From positions 62,001-126,000 of the forward strand of contig NZ_MCAS01000007.1 in assembly GCF_003610895.1 (NCBI RefSeq): 64,000 nucleotides of DNA. The letters run 5' to 3'. The position numbers and the translations under genes are program-made. Source of the stretch: Paraburkholderia fungorum. Lineage in GTDB: Bacteria > Pseudomonadota > Gammaproteobacteria > Burkholderiales > Burkholderiaceae. Every line of letters starts with the position of its first letter. The first letter of the stretch is position 1. Below, one piece after another: positions 17,793-25,510 of this stretch. Under the pieces are notes generated by a model, which was given only the letters and a program-made list of their open reading frames with translations, did no database searches and was not told the DNA's origin.

Positions 17793-18971
17793 TCAGTTGG
17801 CGCGGGCAGCGGTGTGCAGCATGCGGCTCACCACCTGCGCGACGAACTCCGGAGATTCGTAGGGGAAATTATGCCCGGCGCCGGGCGGCGCAAAGACGTG
17901 TTCCGAACGGGACGAGGTGGCCAGGTAGCGCCTGCGGACCGCGGTGACCATTTCCATGTATCGTTCGAACCCCGCTTCGTCCAGCCCCGTGCTCCTGCGC
18001 AGCTTGAGTGCGGCGGCCTGATCCGCCGGCCGCATTTCGGAGGCGTCCGGCGGTGTGACCACAAAGACCGGCAACGCACCCAGTTCGCCGTCGTGGACCA
18101 CCGCGTCGAAGCCCGCCCGCGCGCAACCCTCGATGCTCAGTTCAGACAGGATCGAAGCGGAACTGAAACCCGGGCGCGAGCTCAATTCGATTTTCTTGAA
18201 ACCCATCGAAGTGGCTTCGCCCAGGTGCCGCTTTATCAGATCGAGCGTCTGCCTGACGTCGGACCTGAGGCGCCCGAGTACCTCGAAGGCGTCGGTGTGC
18301 AAACCGAACAGGTGCAGCATGCCGTTGAGATTGCCGAGCGTCGTCATGATAGTCGGGCGGATCTGCGGCGGCGCGTAATTGAAGAAGTCGAAATGCGTCG
18401 CGTCCAGCAGCACCAGGCCGCACGCCAGTTCGGGACGCCGGCGGGCGATGTTGGCCACCAGCAGGCCGCCGAACGAATGGCCGACGAGGACGTACGGGCC
18501 CGTCTCACCCGAGTGCTGCAGCGCCGAAATCACTTCTTCCGCTTCTTGCGCGGTACTGCGCGGAAACGGGCCGGCATCGCTCCAGCCGGTCCCGGCCCGA
18601 TCGATCAGGATCGAGCGGGTCTGTTCACGCAGCGCCTGGTGCAAGTGGTGCAACGCCAGGCCGCCCGCGTGAGCGCCGGGTATCCAGACGACCGTGGGGA
18701 GTGTCGTGGCCTTGCCTTCGGCGAGCACGTGCAGACGGTAGCCGCCAATGTCGATCAGCTTGCCGGGCGGCGGGCAGGCGGCGCGAACCCGGGCCATGTA
18801 GGCCAGGTGATAGAGCGAGCCGATCGCCAGCACGATACCCGCGCCCAGCAACCCATAGCCGCAACGCTGCCAGCCGGCATGAAGGCAGGCGCCGCCCGCA
18901 AGCCCGATCACGAGCGCAATGGGCAGGCCTGCCCAGTCACGGCTTAGGAACGACGGGATCAATTTCCGCAT
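17793..18971 (-). CDS. Membrane-anchored alpha/beta hydrolase
   Basis: 392 residues with ATG 18971 behind GAGGAG. Two hydrophobic helices (about residues 14-31 and 38-59) anchor the protein in the inner membrane. The catalytic domain has the oxyanion region IPGAHAGG, nucleophile elbow GHSFGG (Ser166), and a C-terminal GAGHNFPYESPE carrying the catalytic His. The substrate is unknown; epoxide-hydrolase-like and esterase-like relatives exist. It is divergent from the serine hydrolase operon, sharing a 329-bp intergenic region, and may share its regulation. Confidence 0.85.
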   Translation of the reverse strand: MRKLIPSFLSRDWAGLPIALVIGLAGGACLHAGWQRCGYGLLGAGIVLAIGSLYHLAYMARVRAACPPPGKLIDIGGYRLHVLAEGKATTLPTVVWIPGAHAGGLALHHLHQALREQTRSILIDRAGTGWSDAGPFPRSTAQEAEEVISALQHSGETGPYVLVGHSFGGLLVANIARRRPELACGLVLLDATHFDFFNYAPPQIRPTIMTTLGNLNGMLHLFGLHTDAFEVLGRLRSDVRQTLDLIKRHLGEATSMGFKKIELSSRPGFSSASILSELSIEGCARAGFDAVVHDGELGALPVFVVTPPDASEMRPADQAAALKLRRSTGLDEAGFERYMEMVTAVRRRYLATSSRSEHVFAPPGAGHNFPYESPEFVAQVVSRMLHTAARAN

Positions 18972-19300
18972 TTAAACTCCTCTGTTCTATAGGGTGATCC
19001 GGGCGATGAAGTGCATGAACGGCTGTAGCAATGAGCCGTCTCATCGACCCGCCATCGGTTTGAGAACATAGCGGTTCCGCTGGCATTGTGCTTTTGCGCG
19101 CAGCCGGGAGACTATCGCGGATTTCCGGAGTCAGGCGCTCGGCCTTGCCCGCGAGGGGCAACGGTGGACGCATGCGAAAGCGCTTTGGCCGCAGGCAAAA
19201 GGATCGTTTCGCAAACGCCATTACATTGACAGGATGCCGCCGGGACGTACCGCCGGCACCGCGGACGGCGACGTCCTGTCTCTACCCAAGGAAAATGGCT
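18972..19300. other. Divergent promoter region
   Basis: This 329-bp gap lies between the membrane hydrolase (minus) and the serine hydrolase (plus). In-frame GTG/ATG codons from 19088 could lengthen the serine hydrolase, but the encoded leader is Arg/Pro-rich and unlike the family. No gene, repeat or clear operator was seen. Confidence 0.5.
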
Positions 19301-20749
19301 ATGCAAATCCTGAAGGACCGGCTTGACGAAATGCTCGAGAAAGCGGTGGAGGGCGCTGCCGTGGCGGGCTATGTCGCCGGAGTTCACCACCAGGGTCAAC
19401 AGATCGAACTGGCGCGCGGCATTGCGAACCTGAACACCGGCGCGCCGATGACCGTCGATACGCGCTTCCAGATCGGCTCGGTGACCAAGGTGCTGACCAC
19501 CCATCTGTTGCTGCGCTATGTCGAGGCCGGCAAGATCAGCCTCGATGATCGGGTGGTCGCGCATCTGCCGGAGTTCCGGCTGTGCGAGTCCGGCGCAGCG
19601 GAGCGTCTGAGCGTGCGGCAGCTTCTCAATCACACCAATGGCATCGACGCGGATAGCTTCAGCCCGATGGCCGAATACGGGCCCGGCGCGACGAGAGACT
19701 ATGTGGCGCGTTTGTCCGGCTTCGGAACGCTGTTTGCACCCGGGGATGCGATTCACTACTCGAACGCCGGTTTCGTGGTCGCCGCGCGGCTGATCGAAGT
19801 GTTGTCGGGCAAGCATTTCAACAAGGCGCTCGAAGAAGAACTGTTTCAACCCTGCGGGATGCTTCAGTCGTGCACCTCGGTCGAGCAGGCGGTTCTGCAT
19901 CATCACGCGGTGGGCGCGTTTGCTCATGCCGCGAGCGGCAAGCTGCAAACCAGCCATTCGTTCATGCTGCCGGCTTCGCTGGCCGGAGCCGGTTCCACGC
20001 CGATTTCCACCGTTAAGGACTTGCTCGCGTACGGACGCGCGCATCTTGCCGGCGGCCGCTCGATCGGGGGCCAACGGGTCTTGTCGTCCGAGCTGATCGC
20101 CGCCATGCAGACGGTGACCTTCGACATGAAGACGCCGAACGTTCCGCCGATCGGCCTGGGCTGGTGGAAGGTGCCGGTCAGCGGCGTGACCGTGTTCTGG
20201 CACGGCGGCACGACGCTCGGCACGACCAGCAGCTTCGCGGTTTGCCCGGAGCTCGATCTGGTTGTGGTGAGCGCAGGCACGGGGCCGGGCGCGAATGCCT
20301 TGCACGATCGGGTATTGCTGACGGTTCTGGCGCATCTGGGCCACGAGGCCGTCAGCCCGTTTGTCCGCACGCCCTTGAGCGATCTCCCGTCCCGCTACGC
20401 AGGCACCTATCGCCACTTCCCCCTGTGCCTGCAGGTCGACGCGCAGGACGACCGGCTCTCGGCGCGAGCCTTCTGGGCGCACATGGACGAGGAGTTTCAT
20501 CGGACCATGGTCTGGCCGAGCACCGGGGAAGCGTTCGACAAGACCGACACCCGGTTCGCTTTCGACGGCGGTTCGACGTTCGTCCTCGATCTGGTCCCTG
20601 TCGCCGATGGCCTGTTCGCGCCGGCCGGCGCGAATGACGCGCAGTTATGCGGTATCAGCGGCCGGCTGGGGCTGATTTCCTTTTGCGGGAACGGCAGCCG
20701 TCCTCATGCCGTGCAGACGCGGTTGCGCTATATGCGCGGTTCGGCTTGA
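19301..20749 (+). CDS. Beta-lactamase-fold serine hydrolase (class C/DD-peptidase type)
   Basis: 482 residues. I chose ATG 19301 because AAGGA ends eight bases upstream; the ATG at 19295 is too close to it. Catalytic motifs of the class C beta-lactamase/penicillin-binding superfamily are visible: SxxK as Ser60-V-T-Lys63 in QIGSVTKVLTTH, YxN in IHYSNAGF, and HGG in VFWHGGTTLG replacing KTG. A C-terminal beta-barrel-like domain of about 120 residues follows. There is no signal peptide, so it acts in the cytoplasm, unlike true beta-lactamases. MlrB of the microcystin pathway has the same fold. It heads a same-strand cluster of peptide-type hydrolases and transport genes. Confidence 0.87.
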   Translation: MQILKDRLDEMLEKAVEGAAVAGYVAGVHHQGQQIELARGIANLNTGAPMTVDTRFQIGSVTKVLTTHLLLRYVEAGKISLDDRVVAHLPEFRLCESGAAERLSVRQLLNHTNGIDADSFSPMAEYGPGATRDYVARLSGFGTLFAPGDAIHYSNAGFVVAARLIEVLSGKHFNKALEEELFQPCGMLQSCTSVEQAVLHHHAVGAFAHAASGKLQTSHSFMLPASLAGAGSTPISTVKDLLAYGRAHLAGGRSIGGQRVLSSELIAAMQTVTFDMKTPNVPPIGLGWWKVPVSGVTVFWHGGTTLGTTSSFAVCPELDLVVVSAGTGPGANALHDRVLLTVLAHLGHEAVSPFVRTPLSDLPSRYAGTYRHFPLCLQVDAQDDRLSARAFWAHMDEEFHRTMVWPSTGEAFDKTDTRFAFDGGSTFVLDLVPVADGLFAPAGANDAQLCGISGRLGLISFCGNGSRPHAVQTRLRYMRGSA

Positions 20750-20807
20750 CGCGACGGGCAATGCCTCGCTGCCTGGTGCCTGCGGGCAGTCCGCCGGGTA
20801 AGCGGTG

Positions 20808-20872
20808 GACATAAGCGGCCAACATAAGCGGCCAACATAAGCGGCCAACATAAGCGGCCAACATAAGCGGGC
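20808..20872. repeat. 13-bp tandem repeat, five copies
   Basis: The unit AACATAAGCGGCC occurs at 20821, 20834 and 20847. A near copy lies on the left (from 20808, first base G) and a diverged copy on the right (from 20860, ending GGC). The array fills the gap between the serine hydrolase and amidohydrolase genes, ending 51 bp before the latter. Confidence 0.95.
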
Positions 20873-20923
20873 GAGCCCGGCGGCCAGGCTAACCGTCAGG
20901 CGACTTCAAACCATCTATCTTCT

Positions 20924-22171
20924 ATGGCAAAAACACTATTTCGTCATGCTAACGTATTCGACGGTTGGTCGAGCACGTTGCTCAATGATTGCGACGTGCT
21001 GGTCGTCGACGATTCGATTCAGGAAGTCTCGGCGTCTCCGTTGACTGTCTCAGGCGACACCGACGTGATCGATTGCACCGGCCGGGTGCTGATGCCGGGT
21101 TTGATCGATGCGCATGTTCATGTCTATGGCGCGGGTCTCGACATCGCCAGATTGGTCAAGCGGCCGGGCACCTACCTGGCGCACCATGCGGCGAATTTCC
21201 TGCGCGGCTGTCTGGACCGTGGCTTCACCACGCTGCGCGACGTGGGCGGTGGCGACGTCGGGCTCGCCACGGCCTTGCAGGAAGGGCTGCTGAAAGGGCC
21301 TCGGCTGTTTTACGGCGGGCGCGTGATCAGTCAAACCGGCGGTCACGGCGACATGCGGCCGGGCGATCACGATCTGAATGCGGCCGACGCCATGTGCGGC
21401 TGCGCGTGCCACATGGACGCGCTCGCGGTGATTGTCGACGGCGTCGACGCGATGCGCAAGGCGGTTCGCGAAGAGCTCAGGCGCGGCGCTTCGCACATCA
21501 AGATCATGGCCTCCGGTGGTGTGGTGTCTCCCACCGATCCGCTCGAGTATTGCCAGTACGCGGATGACGAAGTCCGCGCCGCGGTGGACGAGGCTGTTCG
21601 CGTGGGCAAATACGTCGCTGCGCATTGTCACCCGACGGCTGCGATTCGCCGTTGCGTCGAACTCGGCGTGCGCTCGATCGAGCACGCCACGATGATCGAC
21701 GAGGCAACCGCCGCACTCGTGGCCGAGCGCGGCGCATTCGTGGTGCCGACCATGGCGGTCCAGTACGCATTGCACGAGCGGGGCAAGCGGCTGGGTTTTC
21801 CCGAGGCTAATTTCGCCAAGCTGGAGCGGGTTATCGCGGCGGCGATGACGGGGCTGCAGATCATGCATCGGGCGGGCGTCAAGATGGGCTTCGGCACCGA
21901 TCTGATGGGCAGCATGAACGAGCTCCAATCGAGCGAGTTCGCGCTGCGCGCCCAGGTGCTGCCGGCGCTCGAGATTCTCCGTTCGGCCTGCGCCGTGAAC
22001 GCGCAGTTGCTCAACCAGGAGGGCCGCCTCGGCTGCATCCGCGCCGGCGCCCACGCCGACCTGCTGGTGGTGGACGGCAATCCATTGGCGGATATCTCCG
22101 TGCTGGCCCAGGGCGGTGAGCGCCTGCCGGTCATCATGCACGCGGGACGTTTTCATAAGCGCGCGCTGTAG
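20924..22171 (+). CDS. Metal-dependent amidohydrolase (Xaa-Pro dipeptidase-like group)
   Basis: 415 residues. The amidohydrolase core starts after a small beta-sandwich domain. The metal-binding HxH is His64/His66 in IDAHVHVYGAG; the bridging-Lys region is SHIKIMASGGV; metal/His ligands appear in AAHCHPTAAIRR and SIEHATMID; the catalytic Asp is in MGFGTDLMG. This arrangement matches the binuclear-zinc subgroup that includes carboxypeptidases and Xaa-Pro or Xaa-Arg dipeptidases (Sgx9260-type), so dipeptide or acylated-amino-acid hydrolysis is plausible. It is followed after 44 bp by the M81 peptidase gene. Confidence 0.88.
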   Translation: MAKTLFRHANVFDGWSSTLLNDCDVLVVDDSIQEVSASPLTVSGDTDVIDCTGRVLMPGLIDAHVHVYGAGLDIARLVKRPGTYLAHHAANFLRGCLDRGFTTLRDVGGGDVGLATALQEGLLKGPRLFYGGRVISQTGGHGDMRPGDHDLNAADAMCGCACHMDALAVIVDGVDAMRKAVREELRRGASHIKIMASGGVVSPTDPLEYCQYADDEVRAAVDEAVRVGKYVAAHCHPTAAIRRCVELGVRSIEHATMIDEATAALVAERGAFVVPTMAVQYALHERGKRLGFPEANFAKLERVIAAAMTGLQIMHRAGVKMGFGTDLMGSMNELQSSEFALRAQVLPALEILRSACAVNAQLLNQEGRLGCIRAGAHADLLVVDGNPLADISVLAQGGERLPVIMHAGRFHKRAL

Positions 22172-22215
22172 CCGCACGCTATCCACATTCGACTTTTAAA
22201 CGATCAGGAACGACC

Positions 22216-23691
22216 ATGCGTATCTTTGTTGCGGCGCTCGTGCACGAGACCAACAGCTTCTCGCCGATCCCGACCAGCCGGTATTCGTTCGAGGGGAGTT
22301 CGTTGTACCGTCCGGCGAACGGCATACCCGACGAGAAGGCCAAAGACCTTCTCGCCTATGGCACTTTCGTGCGCGAAGCACAAGCGCGCGGTCACGAAGT
22401 CAGCGCGTCGCTTTTTGCGTTCGCCGAACCTGGTGCGCCGTGCTCACAGGCCGGCTACGAGAGCTTGCGCGACGAAATTCTCGCCGGCCTGTCAGCGGCG
22501 CAGCCCGTTGACATAGTGCTCTATCTGCTGCATGGCGCGCAGATTGCTCAGGGGTACGACGATTGCGAAGGCGATCTGCTGGCGAAGACCCGCGCGATCG
22601 TCGGCCCTGAGGTGGTGATCGGCGTCGAACTCGATTTGCATGCCAACGTCACCTCGGCGATGACGGAGAACTGCGACATCCTGCTGGCCTGCCGGCACTA
22701 TCCCCATGTCGATTTCGAAGAACGCGCGGTCGACCTGATCAACCTTGCCGAGCGCGCGGTGCGCAAGGAAATCAGACCGGTGATGCATTTCGAGCGCATC
22801 CCGATGCTCGGCATGTTCTATACGACAGAGCCCCGCATGGCCGAGGTCAACCAGGACGCCATGGACCGCGAGGGGCGCGATGGCATCCTGACGGTGTCGC
22901 TGATTCATGGTTTTCCATGGTCCGATATTGCCGATACCTGCGCCGGCGTGCTGATCGTGAGCGACGGCGCGCCCGAAGCGGCGCGCTTGCATGCGCGGGA
23001 ACTGGCCCAGCGCTTTGCCGCCGTGCGCGACGAGACGTTTGCGCTGCGGCAGCCGCTGAACAGCATTCTCGACCAGATCGAGGCTGCACCGCAGGAAACA
23101 GCCGGACGCCCTGTTGTGATCGCCGACGTGGCCGACAATCCCGGTGGCGGCGCAGGCTCGGATTCGACGTTTATCCTTGAAGGCCTGCTTGAACGGGGCT
23201 TGCGCAACGTCGCCCTCGGCATGATCTGGGATCCGATCGCCGCGACCTTTGCCCGCGATGCGGGCGTTGGCGCGACGGTGAGCCTGCGGCTGGGCGGCAA
23301 GACCAGTCCGCGCGCGGGGCAGCCGCTCGATGTCGTGGCAAAAGTCGTAGCCGTGGCCGATGGTTTGTCGCAGCATGCCGACCAGATCAAATTCCCCGGG
23401 GCGACGCTCGGGCTCACGGTATTGCTGGATATCGACGGCATTCTGGTGGTGGTGAATTCGACCCGGCAGCAGACCTACAGCACGAGTTGCTTCACCGATC
23501 TCGGCGTTGACCTGAAGCAGTGCGACATCGTGGTGGTGAAGTCGAGCCAGCATTTCCTCGCACTATTCGGACCGTTGGCCCGGGCGGTGTACTACTGCGA
23601 AACGCCGGGTTCGTTGAACCTCGATTTCAAACCACAGGACTACGCAAAGTTGACGCGGCCAATGTGGCCGTTCGACGAGACCGCCCTGTAG
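22216..23691 (+). CDS. M81 family metallopeptidase, MlrC-like
   Basis: 491 residues, full length for the family. N-terminal domain (DUF1485) begins MRIFVAALVHETNSFSP, the family hallmark, and contains GVELDLHANVTSAM and ACRHYPHVDFEERA with probable zinc ligands. The C-terminal MlrC domain contains VIADVADNPGGGAGSDSTFI, also diagnostic. MlrC of Sphingomonas cleaves the linear tetrapeptide of microcystin; other M81 members act on unknown small peptides. It sits between the amidohydrolase and a carrier gene, supporting a role in degrading an imported peptide-like compound. Confidence 0.92.
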   Translation: MRIFVAALVHETNSFSPIPTSRYSFEGSSLYRPANGIPDEKAKDLLAYGTFVREAQARGHEVSASLFAFAEPGAPCSQAGYESLRDEILAGLSAAQPVDIVLYLLHGAQIAQGYDDCEGDLLAKTRAIVGPEVVIGVELDLHANVTSAMTENCDILLACRHYPHVDFEERAVDLINLAERAVRKEIRPVMHFERIPMLGMFYTTEPRMAEVNQDAMDREGRDGILTVSLIHGFPWSDIADTCAGVLIVSDGAPEAARLHARELAQRFAAVRDETFALRQPLNSILDQIEAAPQETAGRPVVIADVADNPGGGAGSDSTFILEGLLERGLRNVALGMIWDPIAATFARDAGVGATVSLRLGGKTSPRAGQPLDVVAKVVAVADGLSQHADQIKFPGATLGLTVLLDIDGILVVVNSTRQQTYSTSCFTDLGVDLKQCDIVVVKSSQHFLALFGPLARAVYYCETPGSLNLDFKPQDYAKLTRPMWPFDETAL

Positions 23692-23782
23692 CAGCGTCCA
23701 GCCGTGTCTAGCCGCGCAGCGGGATTCCGATCCACCTGGCGGCAATCCGCTTCGAGGACGATCCAGCATAAGTGAGCCGAGC

Positions 23783-25132
23783 ATGAAAAATCGTCAGGGG
23801 ACGAATCGCCCAGCCGGGACCGGCGCAGCCGTCCAGCCGCCATCCATGTCGCGGGCGTGGTTTGCGCTGGTTATTCTCGCGCTGATTGCCATCCTCGGCA
23901 TTACCGACCGGCAAATGCTGACGCTGGCTGTCGAGCCCTTGAAGCGGGACTTCCAGTTAAGCGACACCGGGCTCGGCGTGATCGTGGGATTCGGTCCGAT
24001 TCTTTTCAGCGCGGTGGCGTCACCTCTGCTCGGATGGCTGGCGGACCGCTTCGACCGCCGCTGGCTGCTGGTGATATGCATCCTGGTGTGGAGCGGCGGC
24101 ACGGCGATGTGCGGTCTGGTCACGCAAGGCTGGATGCTGTTTCTCTGCACGCTGACACTTGCAGTAGGCGAAGCCGGATTGGGCCCGGTCGTCTATAGCC
24201 TGCTTCCGGATCTGTTTCCGCCGCGGCTTCGCACGGCGGCGAACACGATCTTTTTTGCGGTTGCGCTGTTCGGTGCGGGGCTCGGCATTGCCGGCGCCGG
24301 CGCCATCTTCAGTCTGGCTGCGCCGCTCGCGCACACGTTGTCGATTGAGCCATGGCGGCTGGCGTTTTTTATTGTCGCGGTTCCTGGCCCCGTCATCGCC
24401 GGACTGTTCGCGCTGGTTGGCCATCCGCCTCGCGGCGGCGCCACGGCGCAGGCCGCGCAGGCGCCGCCGGAAACGCTGGCCCAGTTCTGGCGGCGTTCCG
24501 GGACCATGCTGACCTGCCTGCTGGTGGGCTACGCTTTGTCGGCTTTCTACGTGGGCGGGATTCTCGGCTGGGCGCCGGTTTCGCTGATTCGCGATTTCCA
24601 CGTGGATCTGGCGAAGTCCGGGCTCTATAGCGGCATTGCGGTCGGCGGCGGCTCGGCGATCGGCCTATTGGCGAGTGCGCTTGGCGCGCGGTTCCTGCGG
24701 GCGCGATATGGGCAGATGCTGCCCGTGGTGATCGGGCGCTGGATGGCGCTGCTCGCGGCGATACTGCTTCTGTGCCTGTCGCTTGTCACGACGTCGGCGA
24801 TGTTGCTGGCCGGCATGATCGGCATCATCGCGGCGTATATCGCCGGGGCCGCGCTAACGCCTACGCTGCTGCAGGATATCGCTCCGCCGCATTTGCGCGG
24901 GCGAGTCATCGGGACCTCATCCCTGATCACGTATTTCTTCCAGGCGGTGTCCGTTCCCGCGGTGGGTGCGATTTCCGACGCGCTGCATGGGTCGGCCTAC
25001 GCCCTGATCAAGGGGATTGCCTGGCTCGGCATTCCCGCCGCGTTGGCCAGCGTGATTCTGCTTAGCCTCGTTTTGCGCGCCTTCCGGACCCGGCCCGAGC
25101 TGGGTTGCGAAACACGCGCGCAGGCGCTTTAG
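23783..25132 (+). CDS. MFS transporter (Spinster/MlrD-like position)
   Basis: 449 residues with twelve predicted helices. The start AIRGITDRQMLTLAVEPLKRD-like pattern (here ILGITDRQMLTLAVEPLKRD) is typical of Spinster-related MFS carriers in Proteobacteria. Loop 2-3 motif A is GWLADRFDRRWLL. The C-terminal half includes DIAPPHLRGRVIGTSSLITY. It is the probable inner-membrane step for the compound brought in by the TonB receptor encoded next. The direction of transport is inferred, not shown. Confidence 0.87.
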   Translation: MKNRQGTNRPAGTGAAVQPPSMSRAWFALVILALIAILGITDRQMLTLAVEPLKRDFQLSDTGLGVIVGFGPILFSAVASPLLGWLADRFDRRWLLVICILVWSGGTAMCGLVTQGWMLFLCTLTLAVGEAGLGPVVYSLLPDLFPPRLRTAANTIFFAVALFGAGLGIAGAGAIFSLAAPLAHTLSIEPWRLAFFIVAVPGPVIAGLFALVGHPPRGGATAQAAQAPPETLAQFWRRSGTMLTCLLVGYALSAFYVGGILGWAPVSLIRDFHVDLAKSGLYSGIAVGGGSAIGLLASALGARFLRARYGQMLPVVIGRWMALLAAILLLCLSLVTTSAMLLAGMIGIIAAYIAGAALTPTLLQDIAPPHLRGRVIGTSSLITYFFQAVSVPAVGAISDALHGSAYALIKGIAWLGIPAALASVILLSLVLRAFRTRPELGCETRAQAL

Positions 25133-25510
25133 CGCGCCATCCCGGCGGCGATCTGCACGCCGCTGTCTGCTGCGCTTTTGCCGGAGATTGCGCTCCGGTA
25201 TTTGCGCTTTCTCCGGCAATGCGATGCGTTTGTCTGTCGCGATCCCCTTGTAAATACACGTCAAACGAGGCCCGCGGCCTGAGCCGCGGCGTGCCTGCGC
25301 ACCGTTTGCCAGGGCCGCAAAAGATCCAGAGACGGTGGCCAATGTTTTTCGGCGATCCGCAAAAGCGCCGCGCAATTTGGATGCTTACCTTGGTGTCAGT
25401 TGAGCGGGCGCTTGCGAAGGAGCAGTTGGTCGGCAGTCCGGCTATCGCGTCGTCCGGGAGATGAATAAGCACATTCACATTTTTCGACCGGAAGGGAAGG
25501 GGACATACAG
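25133..25510. promoter_or_regulatory. Receptor-gene leader with alternative hairpins
   Basis: This 378-bp gap precedes the TonB receptor gene and has no credible coding frame. TTGCCGGAGA (25178-25187) pairs perfectly with TCTCCGGCAA (25210-25219); the same left arm can instead pair CCGGAG (25181-25186) with CTCCGG (25193-25198). The two folds exclude each other, as in attenuators, but no T-run follows. A good ribosome site (GAAGGGAAGGGGA) precedes the receptor ATG. Confidence 0.45.

Noticed and set aside
19112..20500. 462-codon antisense frame over the serine hydrolase gene
   Set aside because: Arg/His/Gln-rich composition and no motifs, while the other strand has SxxK, YxN and HGG.
19301..20749. 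True beta-lactamase (antibiotic resistance) gene
   Set aside because: There is no signal peptide, KTG is replaced by HGG, and the gene stands with peptide-type hydrolases. The fold alone does not imply beta-lactam hydrolysis.
20808..20872. CRISPR array
   Set aside because: Unit is only 13 bp and tandem without spacers; no cas genes nearby.
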